DNA from: Epilithonimonas hungarica
GTDB taxonomy: Bacteria; Bacteroidota; Bacteroidia; Flavobacteriales; Weeksellaceae
Assembly: GCF_900102265.1 (NCBI RefSeq)
Contig: NZ_FNBH01000003.1
Span: 605,815 to 669,814, forward strand
Direction of reading: 5' to 3'
Length of the DNA stretch: 64,000 nt
Shown here: positions 51,676 through 60,998 of the stretch, piece by piece
How the letters are laid out: every line of letters begins with the position of its first letter
How positions within the stretch are numbered: the stretch's first letter is position 1
Position numbers and translations under genes: made by a program
Notes under the pieces: generated by a model
Databases searched by the model: none
The model's input: the letters and a program-made list of their open reading frames with translations, nothing else
What the model was told of the DNA's origin: nothing

Positions 51676-54570
51676 ATGAATTATATGAACAAAGCATTAA
51701 CTATTTTTTCTTTGTTGAGTTTCCTCTTCGCTTTCGGACAGACGGATCCGGTATCGCTTCCGTATTCCAATAGCTTCGAAACAGAAACTGAACAAAATTA
51801 CTGGTACAACATCAACACAGGAGCAGGCAATCCCTGGGTTATAACGGACGAAACCAGCACCGTTTACGAGCCTTCACAAGGCCAATACTATGCACGTGCC
51901 CAGAGTGATTACGAAAATGGAGGATCGGCCTGGCTCATCACAAAAGGCATTAAAATTGAAGCAGGGCACAAAATTGCATTGGATTTTGATTACCGATCCA
52001 GTCTGAATACCCTTTTTCCAGTTAAATTAAAAGTGGTTCTGAAGCAGCAGCCTATTCCAGTTCTGGAAAATTCTACAGAATTATGGGTGAACGAAGAGAT
52101 CCAGATCAATACGTACCAAAATGCACACACAACTTTTGAAGTTCCTCAAAACGGTACATATTATGTGGGTTTCTATTTTTATCCGGACCCGAATCTAGGA
52201 TATCTAAGTCTGGACAATATCAATCTGTATGAAGAATTGTGCCCAAAACCGACCAATGTAAAAGCAGTTCCGGGACAGACGACGGCAGATATATCTTGGC
52301 AAAGTGCTTCAACTCCGGATGCAGGATTTGAGTATGTGATCAAAACGCCGGGAACAGGTATTCCTACCGAGCCAGGAAATCCGGCACAAGGTCTTTCTAC
52401 AACTGCTCAAGGCTTGCAACCGAACACTCAATATGAGTTGTATGTAAGATCTGTGTGCACCTCAGGTTCACTGTATGGAAACTGGTCTAGCCCTGTTGTT
52501 TTCAAAACCTATCCAGCTACAACGGCAGTTCCTGTAAATCTACCTTATAATGAGAGTTTTGAAGGAGATAGCCACTGGACACTTCTTGAACCACCAGTTG
52601 GAAAACCTTGGGTAAAAGGTGAGTTTAACTTAGGTCCCGGAGGACTATATGGTCCATCTGACGGAAAAAACTATTTAATGCACGATGACAGCGAAAATGT
52701 TTCCGACGCTTGGGTGATCTCCAGAGGAATTAATCTTCCGGCAGGTAAGGAAATTACTTTGCAGTTCGACTACAGATCCAGTCAGGATGAATATTATCCG
52801 CAAAAGATGAAAGTAGTCGTGAGCAAAGACCCTTTCCCTTCTGCAAACGCCATGCAGATCTGGAATAATGATTTTATCCAAAGCACTACTTACAACACTG
52901 CTAATGTAACATTCACTGTTCCGGATAACGGAGTTTATTATTTAGGATATCAAGCCTATTCTGACGCAAATTATGGCTATGTTATGTTTGACAATGTAAA
53001 AGTTTCTGACAAAGATTCTTCTCCTTGCGAATATATCCTTCGTCTCAAAGATTCAGAGGGAGATGGCTGGAACTACAATACGATGAGTTTGTTTGTCAAT
53101 GGCGACCCTGTATTTCCGGACATAACATTACCAATTGGTGATGTATTGGATTTCCCTTTCAAGATAAATTCCGGTGATGCCATTACTACTGTTTGGAACG
53201 GAGGAAGCCATAGCGGATGGCAAACCAGTTATGAGATCCTGGATTCTAATGGTAATGTTGTAGGAAGCGCAAGCGAGCAAAACATCAGTACACCAATAAT
53301 TGCTTCCTGCCCGAACTGTGCAAAACCATCCAATTTAAAAGCCAATTATGGACAAACAACTGTAGATCTGACGTGGGATTTCCTTACACAACCCGCAAAT
53401 GGATACCAATATGTAGTACAACCTGCCGGCACTGGCACGCCATCTTCCGGAACACCTGTTGACAACACAGAGATTCATGTAGAAGGTTTGTCTACGGAAA
53501 CATTTTACGAAGCTTACGTAAGAGCTAATTGTGGAGAAGACACCTACAGTTCATGGGCAGGACCTGTTTATTTCACAACCTTGCCAAATCCTGGATCTGC
53601 GGTTAACCTGCCTTATAATTACGGATTTGAAACCGAAGATGAGTGGATCACACAATCTATATCAAGAAACAACCAGTGGATGATCGATTCGTCATATCCT
53701 GCTGAGGGAGAATCTCATGCAGTTCAAAATTTCAATTATTATTTTGATGCCAATTCCTGGTATTTCTCAAGAGGTCTGAATCTACAGGGCGGAAAGGAAA
53801 TTCTGATCAAATTCAAGTATAGGTCTATAGGAGACAACGTTCCAATGAGTTTGAGCATTGCTAATAAAGCTTATGCATACGTACAAAAAGAGAATGTGAT
53901 ATGGAGCAAAAATGTAAGCGGTTCTAAGTACGAAGAAGCAATTATATCTTTCACGCCCAATTCTTCCGGGGTTTATTATTTAGGATTTAACTCATTGGCT
54001 GCAAAAGGAACAGGAGCATTGATAGATGATGTTCAGGTTTACATGGTTGGTCTGCCAGATCCACCGGAATGTGATTATACTTGTCCTGGAAACATGACAG
54101 TTTATACAAATCCAGGTAATATCGGTGCCGTGGTCAACTACAATTTGACTTTTGCTTGTGAGGGTGCTTCCACGGGAGTCTTTTCAGTATTGACAGAAGG
54201 ATTGCCTTCAGGCGCAATTTTTCCTGTAGGGGAAACAACGGTCAAGCACAACCTGATTTTCAACGGACAGATAATTGATACTTGCAGTTTTGTTGTAACC
54301 GTCGAAGAGAAGCTTGGAACTGCAGATAATACGAAAGATAAAGGGCTTCAATATTATCCAAATCCTGTTGTCGATAACCTGACGGTAAAAATGAATGGCG
54401 ATGTGATCGAGAATATTGCAGTATATAATTTTGCAGGAAGCATAGTGAAATCTGAAAAGCCCAATGCAAAAACAGCCAATATTGACATGAGAAATCTACC
54501 TTCCGGTGTCTATATTGTGAATATAAGGACATCATCTAATGTAAAATCATTCAAGGTGATCAAAAAATAA
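51676..54570 (+). CDS. Secreted T9SS cargo with choice-of-anchor, fibronectin III and HYR domains
   Basis: This 964-residue protein has a signal peptide ending at LFAFGQ. Three choice-of-anchor J-like beta-sandwich domains start near residues 27, 287 and 645. Fibronectin type III domains lie between them (PKPTNVKAVPGQTTADISW and AKPSNLKANYGQTTVDLTW). A HYR-like domain follows (CPGNMTVYTNPGNIGAVVNY). The C-terminus NPVVDNLTVKMN ... LPSGVYIVNIR is the type A type IX secretion sorting signal. It is probably an adhesin or cell-surface structural protein. No catalytic site was seen. Confidence 0.85.
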   Translation: MNYMNKALTIFSLLSFLFAFGQTDPVSLPYSNSFETETEQNYWYNINTGAGNPWVITDETSTVYEPSQGQYYARAQSDYENGGSAWLITKGIKIEAGHKIALDFDYRSSLNTLFPVKLKVVLKQQPIPVLENSTELWVNEEIQINTYQNAHTTFEVPQNGTYYVGFYFYPDPNLGYLSLDNINLYEELCPKPTNVKAVPGQTTADISWQSASTPDAGFEYVIKTPGTGIPTEPGNPAQGLSTTAQGLQPNTQYELYVRSVCTSGSLYGNWSSPVVFKTYPATTAVPVNLPYNESFEGDSHWTLLEPPVGKPWVKGEFNLGPGGLYGPSDGKNYLMHDDSENVSDAWVISRGINLPAGKEITLQFDYRSSQDEYYPQKMKVVVSKDPFPSANAMQIWNNDFIQSTTYNTANVTFTVPDNGVYYLGYQAYSDANYGYVMFDNVKVSDKDSSPCEYILRLKDSEGDGWNYNTMSLFVNGDPVFPDITLPIGDVLDFPFKINSGDAITTVWNGGSHSGWQTSYEILDSNGNVVGSASEQNISTPIIASCPNCAKPSNLKANYGQTTVDLTWDFLTQPANGYQYVVQPAGTGTPSSGTPVDNTEIHVEGLSTETFYEAYVRANCGEDTYSSWAGPVYFTTLPNPGSAVNLPYNYGFETEDEWITQSISRNNQWMIDSSYPAEGESHAVQNFNYYFDANSWYFSRGLNLQGGKEILIKFKYRSIGDNVPMSLSIANKAYAYVQKENVIWSKNVSGSKYEEAIISFTPNSSGVYYLGFNSLAAKGTGALIDDVQVYMVGLPDPPECDYTCPGNMTVYTNPGNIGAVVNYNLTFACEGASTGVFSVLTEGLPSGAIFPVGETTVKHNLIFNGQIIDTCSFVVTVEEKLGTADNTKDKGLQYYPNPVVDNLTVKMNGDVIENIAVYNFAGSIVKSEKPNAKTANIDMRNLPSGVYIVNIRTSSNVKSFKVIKK

Positions 54571-54592
54571 GAACTAATAACCATAATAAACA

Positions 54593-54626
54593 ACTCCCAA
54601 CTGAATTCAGTTGGGAGTGTTTTTTT
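54593..54626 (+). terminator. Intrinsic terminator of the T9SS cargo gene
   Basis: A perfect 26-base palindrome (54593-54618) is followed by a T-run (54620-54626). It lies 22 bp after the stop and before convergent purH. Confidence 0.85.
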
Positions 54627-54652
54627 AAATGAATTGAAAATTCAATAATATA

Positions 54653-56170
54653 TCAATGCAGAAAATGTCTCATTCCTGTAAATAACATTGGAATTTTATG
54701 TTCGTTTGCCGCTTCAATAGAGTCATTATCTTTCATACTTCCGCCGGGTTGAATAATCGCTTTAATACCTTCCTGCGCACAGAAATCTACCACATCTCTA
54801 AAAGGGAAAAAGGCATCCGAAGCTAAAACCAACTCACCATCGAATTTTTCTTTAGCTCTTTCAATCGCCTGCTGCGTTGCCCAGATTCTGTTCACTTGTC
54901 CACCACCGATCCCAATCGCCTGAACACCGTTTGAAACCACAATTGCGTTGGATTTCACATATTTAACAACTCTTTGAGAGAACAGCAAAGCTTTTCTTTG
55001 TTCTTCTGTCGGAGCCGTCTCTGTCATCAATTTGATATCTTCTGAGAATTGGTCGTCTGCATTCTGAACCAACATTCCACCATCGATTTTTACCCAAACT
55101 TGTTTATCGGTAACTACATTTTTGATTTTGATGATTCTAAGGTTCTTCTTTTTTCTAAGAATTTCCAGAGCATCTTCATCAAAATCCGTTGCCATTACAA
55201 TCTCTAGGAACGTTTTGTTCAATTCCTCCGCTGTTGCTGCATCCACTTTATAATTCATCCCGATGATTCCTCCAAAGATGGAAATCGGGTCACATTCGAA
55301 GGTTTTTGTGTAAGTTTCCAAAGCTGTTGTTCCAACTGCCACACCACAAGGCGTGGAATGTTTCACTGCACAACAAGCTAATTCTTCTTTGAACTCATTG
55401 ACAACTTTCCAGCACAAATCCATATCACGAAGATTATTGAAAGATAATTCTTTACCTCCCAAAATCTCAAAATCTTTCATTGCGCCATTTTCGAAAGTCG
55501 AAGTATAATAAGCTGCAGACTGATGGGGATTTTCACCATATCTTAAATCAGAAACTTTTTTATAAGAAGCATTTAAGTAAGTTGGATATTCTTCATCCAA
55601 AAGCATTCTGGAAATCGCTGCGTCATAAGCAGAAGTTAAATTGAATACTTTTCCGGCCAATCTCTTTCTGGTTTCAAGATAAGTATCACCGTTTTGTTCC
55701 ATTTCTATTTTAACGATTTGATAATCATCAACATCCGTCAAAACTGTAACCGAATTGAAATTCTTGGCCGCAGAACGCAACATAGAAGGTCCGCCAATAT
55801 CGATGAATTCTACTTTTTCGTCAAGAGAAATAGCCTTGTTCACGTTCTCGAAAAACGGATAAAGATTCACGATCACCATATCAATCAGTCCGATTTCGTA
55901 ATCCTGAACTGTTTTCATATGTTCCTTGTTGGAACGAACCGCCAGCAATCCACCATGGACTTTCGGGTGAAGCGTTTTCACTCTTCCGTCCAGCATTTCC
56001 GGAAAATCGGTTACTTCATCAATTTGGATTGGATTAAGTCCAGCTTCTTTCAAATGTTTGAAAGTACCGCCTGTGGAAATCAATTCGTAGTTGTTAGCTT
56101 CCAAAAATTTGGCAAAATCTACCAAACCGCTTTTATCAGATACGCTGATAAGTGCTCTCTTTTTACTCAT
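54653..56170 (-). CDS. purH: Bifunctional AICAR transformylase/IMP cyclohydrolase
   Basis: I start at the ATG at 56168-56170 (505 residues). The N-terminal IMP cyclohydrolase domain begins [18 protein letters not shown] and includes [13 protein letters not shown] and [12 protein letters not shown]. The AICAR transformylase domain contains [16 protein letters not shown] and [13 protein letters not shown], with the catalytic Lys-His pair. It performs the last two steps of IMP synthesis. purN and purM lie upstream on the same strand, 196 bp and more away, so the three form a purine biosynthesis cluster. Confidence 0.95.
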   Translation of the reverse strand: MSKKRALISVSDKSGLVDFAKFLEANNYELISTGGTFKHLKEAGLNPIQIDEVTDFPEMLDGRVKTLHPKVHGGLLAVRSNKEHMKTVQDYEIGLIDMVIVNLYPFFENVNKAISLDEKVEFIDIGGPSMLRSAAKNFNSVTVLTDVDDYQIVKIEMEQNGDTYLETRKRLAGKVFNLTSAYDAAISRMLLDEEYPTYLNASYKKVSDLRYGENPHQSAAYYTSTFENGAMKDFEILGGKELSFNNLRDMDLCWKVVNEFKEELACCAVKHSTPCGVAVGTTALETYTKTFECDPISIFGGIIGMNYKVDAATAEELNKTFLEIVMATDFDEDALEILRKKKNLRIIKIKNVVTDKQVWVKIDGGMLVQNADDQFSEDIKLMTETAPTEEQRKALLFSQRVVKYVKSNAIVVSNGVQAIGIGGGQVNRIWATQQAIERAKEKFDGELVLASDAFFPFRDVVDFCAQEGIKAIIQPGGSMKDNDSIEAANEHKIPMLFTGMRHFLH

Positions 56171-56365
56171 TTTTTCTTTCAAATTTTACTTTTTACAGTT
56201 TTATTCAAACTGTGATTTACCGGTTCTTTCACCTCCGGATTTACTTTTTATTTACTATAGATTTTATCTTTTATTAATTAAAGTTAATTTGAATTAAAAT
56301 TCATAAATCATTATATTAAAATAACTTACGAATTAAAATATCGTTTTCACTTTAACTTGATATTT

Positions 56366-56929
56366 TCATTTATTAAGAACCAAATCAATGGCTTTCGGGA
56401 AAATATCATATTCAATCTGATGAACTTTTTGAGCTAATGTTTCTGCTGTATCATTTTTATTCACCTCAAATTTTCCCTGTAGAATAATCTCACCTTCATC
56501 GATTCCCGAAGTCACAAAATGGACGGTTGCTCCACTTTCTGTTTCGCCAGCTTCAATCACGGCATTGTGAACGTGATGTCCCCACATTCCTTTTCCTCCA
56601 AATTTTGGCAACAATGCCGGATGAATATTGATAATCTTACCTTCCCATTTTTGGCAGAACTCAGGTTTCAAGATGGATAGAAAGCCTGCCAGCACAATCA
56701 GATCTGTATTTTCCGGAATTGCTTTTTCTAAGTTCTCAGAAAAGTCCTTTCCACGTTTGATCAATTGAGTAGGAATGTTATGTTTTTCTGCTCTTTCCAA
56801 TCCGAAACATTCTCTGTCTGCAATCACTAGATTCACTTTTGCATTTCGGATTTCTCCGTTGTCGATACAGTCAATGATTCTCTGCAGATTGGTTCCTGAA
56901 CCTGAAATTAAAATGGTGATATTGTTCAT
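56366..56929 (-). CDS. purN: Phosphoribosylglycinamide formyltransferase
   Basis: This 187-residue GAR transformylase of the folate-dependent type has an N-terminal phosphate loop ISGSGTNLQRIID. The catalytic segment IINIHPALLPKFGGKGMWG holds the Asn and His of the active site. VHFVTSGIDEGEIILQ holds the catalytic Asp. It carries out the third step of purine synthesis. It sits between purH and purM; a seven-base tandem repeat fills the gap toward purM. Confidence 0.94.
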   Translation of the reverse strand: MNNITILISGSGTNLQRIIDCIDNGEIRNAKVNLVIADRECFGLERAEKHNIPTQLIKRGKDFSENLEKAIPENTDLIVLAGFLSILKPEFCQKWEGKIINIHPALLPKFGGKGMWGHHVHNAVIEAGETESGATVHFVTSGIDEGEIILQGKFEVNKNDTAETLAQKVHQIEYDIFPKAIDLVLNK

Positions 56930-56930
56930 C

Positions 56931-56970
56931 GTCAGATGTCAGATGTCAGATGTCAGATGTCAGATGTCAG
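56931..56970. repeat. Tandem 7-bp repeat, (GTCAGAT) x 5.7
   Basis: Five exact copies of GTCAGAT and a final GTCAG fill 56931-56970, right before the purN start and after the purM stop. Seven-base units cannot keep frame if copied or lost within a gene, but here the tract is intergenic. Confidence 0.9.
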
Positions 56971-57006
56971 AAAAAATCTGAAGTCCGAAATCTATCATCT
57001 TGTGTC

Positions 57007-57996
57007 TTATATTAATTTAATTTTCTCAGAATCTTCTGTAATTTCGCCCACCACGTAAGCATCTTCCAAAAGATCTAGGATTTTATCAACGTGATTCTCA
57101 TCGGTTACCAAGACCATTCCTGCACCCATATTGAAAGTTCCGAACATCTCTTCTCTTGCGATATTCCCACGTTTTTCCAATTCCAGCATTACGTTTGGAA
57201 TTTTGATCTTAGAAGCATCGATAGTAGCACAAAGTCCTTCCGGAATAATTCTCGGTACATTCTCGTACAATCCGCCGCCTGTGATGTGCGCAATACCGTA
57301 AAGTGGCGCTTCTTCCAAAACTTTGTGAATGTCTTTGTAATATAATCTTGTCGGCACAAGCAAAGTCTCATACAAAGGTTTTCCTTCGAATTCTTCTTCG
57401 AAATTCGGGAAAATCTTTCTTACCAACGAAAAACCGTTGGAATGAAATCCAGAACTTGGAATTGCAATGATTTTATTTCCTTTTCTGATTTTGGAACCGT
57501 CGATAATCTGGTCTTTCTCTACAATTCCTACGCAGAATCCGGCCACATCGTAATCGCCAGGCTGATACATCCCCGGCATCTCGGCAGTTTCACCTCCAAT
57601 CAAAGCGCAGTTGTTATCCTTGCAGGCATTCACCATTCCAAGAACTATTTCCGCTGCAATGTCTGAATCCAGCTTTCCGCAAGCCAGATAATCTAAGAAA
57701 AACAATGGTTTGGCGCCGTGACAAAGGATATCGTTGGCGCACATTGCGAAACAGTCTATACCGATAGAATCGTATTTTTTGGAATCCAAAGCTACTTTCA
57801 GTTTGGTCCCAACGCCGTCTGTCCCGGAAACTAAAACAGGGTTCTTATATCCTGCAATCTCATAGAAAGCACCGAAGCTTCCCAGATTGTTCAGAACATT
57901 TTTGTTATGGGTCTCTGCAACGGCAGATTTGATCTTATCAACGGTCTTGTAACCTTCTTCTTTGTCAACGCCGGCTGATTTATAGGTATTGCTCAT
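57007..57996 (-). CDS. purM: Phosphoribosylformylglycinamidine cyclo-ligase (AIR synthetase)
   Basis: I start at the ATG at 57994-57996 (329 residues, MSNTYKSAGVDKEEGY); a GTG upstream would add 16 residues of low plausibility. The conserved segments GFGAFYEIAGYK-like and VSGTDGVGTKLKVAL are present, with CALIGGETAEMPGMY and AHITGGGLYENVPRI further on. It makes AIR in the fifth step of purine synthesis. It precedes purN on the same strand with the short tandem repeat between them. Confidence 0.94.
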   Translation of the reverse strand: MSNTYKSAGVDKEEGYKTVDKIKSAVAETHNKNVLNNLGSFGAFYEIAGYKNPVLVSGTDGVGTKLKVALDSKKYDSIGIDCFAMCANDILCHGAKPLFFLDYLACGKLDSDIAAEIVLGMVNACKDNNCALIGGETAEMPGMYQPGDYDVAGFCVGIVEKDQIIDGSKIRKGNKIIAIPSSGFHSNGFSLVRKIFPNFEEEFEGKPLYETLLVPTRLYYKDIHKVLEEAPLYGIAHITGGGLYENVPRIIPEGLCATIDASKIKIPNVMLELEKRGNIAREEMFGTFNMGAGMVLVTDENHVDKILDLLEDAYVVGEITEDSEKIKLI

Positions 57997-58104
57997 TTTT
58001 ACTTTCAGAATTGCGATTCTTTCGATTCTTTCAGACTTTGACACCTGAAAGAATCTTGGAATTCATTAGATTTATTTCAAACTTACTTTATTCAATTTTA
58101 TCAA

Positions 58105-58138
58105 ATAAAAAAGCCGACAATCTTAGAGATATGTCGGC
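58105..58138 (-). terminator. Terminator upstream of purM
   Basis: Read on the minus strand, the 7-bp stem GCCGACA/TGTCGGC (58132-58138 with 58113-58119) is followed by a T-run (58107-58112). It lies 154 bp after the flavin reductase gene and 109 bp before purM, so it separates them. Confidence 0.7.
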
Positions 58139-58291
58139 CGTTATTTTAGTTCACAAGTTCGGAGGTGTTTGTGTAATTCTTTTTGCAAGAATTAAAATAC
58201 TGTTGGAAATGAACTTGCGGGATTTTCATCTGATTAATTTCATTTTTCTTTGGTACAAAGTTAAGCATTCTTAATATTAATATCCAAGATC

Positions 58292-58828
58292 TTATCCAAA
58301 AAAGTTTTTAACAGCAGATAATTTCTCCTGAAACTCAGCATTCTTTTCTTCATCCACAATACCTTTTTCGATATCAAAGGTCTCTTTGAACTTAGGAAGA
58401 TAGAAGCTTTGCAGTACATTTGCACCACTGGACTTGGCTCTCGCTTCAAAAGCAGCAACCACGTGTCTTCCACCGCCAGGACCAGTTGCCGTTGCTAAAA
58501 CAAATACCGGTTTTTCACCGAAATGTTTTCTGTCCTTGACCCTTGAAACCCAGTCAAATACATTTTTAAAAGCTACTGTGTAAGAACTATTATGCTCCGC
58601 CAGAGAAATGATCAACAGATCTGCCGCATCTATTTTCTCAGCAAATCTCAAAGCCAAAGTTGGGATTCCGTCGTGCTTTTCTCTGTCCACGCTGAAGATC
58701 GGCATCTCGTAATCGTTCAGATCAAGAAGTTCTACTTCTGCCCCGATAAATTGTTTCGCCGTATATTCTACTAATACTTTATTGATGGACTCTCTGGAAT
58801 TACTTCCTGCAAATGCTACTATTTTCAT
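58292..58828 (-). CDS. NAD(P)H-dependent FMN reductase
   Basis: This 178-residue flavodoxin-like protein starts MKIVAFAGSNSRESINKVLV with the FMN phosphate loop GSNSRESINK. The second flavin site is LLIISLAEHNSSYTVAFKNV, and ATGPGGGRHVVAAF is present near residue 120. Enzymes of this family reduce flavins, quinones, azo dyes or chromate. The gene stands alone between the purine genes and a small-protein pair. The start is the ATG at 58826-58828. Confidence 0.88.
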   Translation of the reverse strand: MKIVAFAGSNSRESINKVLVEYTAKQFIGAEVELLDLNDYEMPIFSVDREKHDGIPTLALRFAEKIDAADLLIISLAEHNSSYTVAFKNVFDWVSRVKDRKHFGEKPVFVLATATGPGGGRHVVAAFEARAKSSGANVLQSFYLPKFKETFDIEKGIVDEEKNAEFQEKLSAVKNFFG

Positions 58829-59045
58829 TTTAGTTTAAATTTTAAAGTTCCAAATGTATTGACTTTAAAAATGGATATCATTGATATAAGTTAGTTTTTC
58901 TTAATATTTGATTATTTATCAAATTATCACAAAAAACAATACTAATTAACAATACTTAGTACCCAAATCGTTTTATGGTCTTAAAATTGATATTAGAAAT
59001 CAAATATAATTTACTATTTGATTTAACTCTAATACCTTCGGCGAT

Positions 59046-59420
59046 ATGATATTTGATAAAAACTACCTTAAACCCAACAATGACATTCGCTATCTTGTTT
59101 ATCACGAAGACAATGCAGATGCCGGCTTTAGCAATCCCTACAATGATAATCCTTACATGCTAAGTTCTTTGCAAAACCTGAAGGACAACATAACCTGCAA
59201 AAAGAAAAAGCGTGTGATCAAAGAATGCTTAGGAAATTACAAAGACGATATCGTAGAGAATCCACAGATCAACAATGCTTTTGAAACCGAAGACAGACAA
59301 CCATCTTCTAAAGCCAATTTTGCAGATTATGCTAAAGCATCCTACAAAAAGGTACTGAAAGACATTGAGAATCTTCAAACATTAATGGACCAACTTAGCA
59401 TCAACGAAGTACGTTTGTAA
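59046..59420 (+). CDS. Protein of unknown function
   Basis: This 124-residue protein has no signal peptide or membrane helix. It is rich in Asn, Asp and Lys. FSNPYNDNPYMLSSLQNLKD and KASYKKVLKDIENLQTLMDQ suggest mostly helices at the end. I do not recognise the family. The next gene starts 46 bp downstream on the same strand, so the two may be one unit. Confidence 0.5.
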   Translation: MIFDKNYLKPNNDIRYLVYHEDNADAGFSNPYNDNPYMLSSLQNLKDNITCKKKKRVIKECLGNYKDDIVENPQINNAFETEDRQPSSKANFADYAKASYKKVLKDIENLQTLMDQLSINEVRL

Positions 59421-59457
59421 AAACTTATTGAACCATATTTTGTAAGTTTGTTACTAA

Positions 59458-59820
<363 letters not shown>

Positions 59821-59944
59821 TTCTTTATTTATATTGTAAAATCAATCTGTAAAATTCCAACTTTTAATTAAGTTAACGACTTTGCAAGTTTACATTAATC
59901 AAATATAATGAGGATATTTAAGAGAAAGATCATGCCCCTGATGT

Positions 59945-60020
59945 CGCGGATTTGTAATCCGTGACCAATACTATCACTTTTTTAATATTAATAGTAAAAA
60001 GCACGGATTACAAATCCGCG
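59945..60020. repeat. REP-like inverted repeat with perfect 19-bp arms
   Basis: The arms 59945-59963 and 60002-60020 (CGCGGATTTGTAATCCGTG and its complement) flank 38 nt. The motif GCGGATTTGTAATCCG resembles dispersed repeats I recall from Bacteroidota genomes. It abuts the Rhs scrap at 60021. Confidence 0.8.
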
Positions 60021-60070
60021 TTATCGGAATTCAGCCTCGTGTTTCTTAGGTAGTCCCTGTAATGGTAAGA
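60021..60070 (-). pseudogene. Fourth Rhs core fragment (scar of a displaced cassette)
   Basis: Minus-strand translation gives SYHYRDYLRNTRLNSD, matching SYQYKDHLGNVRLSYA at the head of the cassette at 62050. It follows the spacer repeat at the same codon position as that cassette does. It breaks off at the REP-like palindrome, so only about 15 codons survive. Confidence 0.65.
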
Positions 60071-60300
60071 TCGTCTTCTCTATTTCAATTTAAAATATAA
60101 GTTTATAAACCTCCTGATTTGAAATCCTAAAATAAAAATTATTATTGAAAAATCAAAAATAACATTTATAAATTTCACTCCATCACTAACTTTGGAACAC
60201 CTGTTATGATCCCTAATCATTTAGGATATGTTTTTTCTTCAAAAATAAATGAGAACAGGTCATACCTATCCTCATTTTATTAATTGCTAATTATTATTTC
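60062..60300. repeat. Spacer repeat, copy A
   Basis: This stretch aligns over about 240 bp with 62065-62305, with mostly substitutions and short indels. It contains a hairpin-like segment near 60250-60273 and the phrase CCATCACTAACTTTG at 60180-60194. On the minus strand it ends where the Rhs core scrap begins. Confidence 0.85.
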
Positions 60301-60580
60301 AATTGATTTTCAGCAGTTTAATATTTATAAACATATCCATCACTAACTTTGATACATTACCAAACGCAGTTGCTGTACCCTCTTGTGCAAAAGGTGAAAA
60401 AGTAGAACTACCCCAATTACCATTAGAGTCAAAATTGGTATAAGTGGTCGTTCCATTATTTCCTGCACTGCTCCAGACATTGTCCCACCAGTTGCCCGAC
60501 CTCCCATCCGGGTTTGTTATTTTATTAATTTTGGATTGTAAATCCAAGTCATCAAGATTATATTTGTCATTATTTTTCAC
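60299..60580 (-). pseudogene. Truncated Rhs pretoxin tip fused to an array tail
   Basis: This frame has 93 codons with a GTG start overlapping the stop of the gene upstream by 11 bp. The first half (NPDGRSGNWWDNVWSSAGNN, then TTYTNFDSNGNWGSSTFSP) matches the pretoxin region of the main Rhs gene. The end GNVSKLVMDMF is the tail motif that recurs in the array. The central toxin is missing, so this is a deletion product of a third tip. It is probably not functional, although a short protein could still be made. Confidence 0.6.
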
Positions 60581-60998
60581 CTAGTAACTTCCTTATTCTT
60601 TCAGGATAATCTGTAAAAGGAAAAAACATTCTAGCGCTTGGTTGGAATATCAGGGATTTTTTTGAATCACCATTACTATAAGTTATTTTACAAAGTATTA
60701 TAGACTTTCTTTCAATATTAATAACATCACTACTTGGAATACTAAATTTGCTTTTTAAAGTTTTGGCATTCAAAATTTTATTTTTCTTATCATAACTAAC
60801 GCTTGCAAATTTTAAAGAAAGAATTAAAACAATAAAACAAAATATAATTAAAACTATGTTGAAAGATAAATCATATGTGATAGCTTTTTCTTTTGGTAAA
60901 AGAAATTTTATAACCAAAATACCAATAGTATTCAATACAATTACTAAAATTAAAAATGCTCTATAAATATGAACATAAAAGCTTGATAATACTACCAT
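60570..60998 (-). CDS. Putative membrane immunity protein of the second Rhs cassette
   Basis: This 142-residue protein has two hydrophobic helices near the N-terminus (about 10-30 and 44-64) and a C-terminal soluble part of about 75 residues with PH-like strands (KFSIPSSDVINIERKSIILC). The start overlaps the end of the cassette by 7 bp. Toxin genes are often followed by an overlapping immunity gene, so this is the likely cognate immunity protein. I do not recognise the family. Confidence 0.6.
   Translation of the reverse strand: MVVLSSFYVHIYRAFLILVIVLNTIGILVIKFLLPKEKAITYDLSFNIVLIIFCFIVLILSLKFASVSYDKKNKILNAKTLKSKFSIPSSDVINIERKSIILCKITYSNGDSKKSLIFQPSARMFFPFTDYPERIRKLLGEK

Larger units (their letters stand above)
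59821..60298. other. Intergenic region with REP-like palindrome and Rhs array scar
   Basis: This stretch holds the palindrome at 59945-60020, a 15-codon Rhs core scrap on the minus strand (60021-60070), and one copy of the spacer repeat (60062-60300). It has no intact gene. Confidence 0.6.

Noticed and set aside
56931..56970. CRISPR-like array
   Set aside because: Units are 7 bp and directly adjacent with no spacers; this is a simple tandem repeat.
58011..58274. 87-codon plus-strand ORF over the purM leader
   Set aside because: It overlaps a terminator hairpin and the purM 5' region antisense and has no features.
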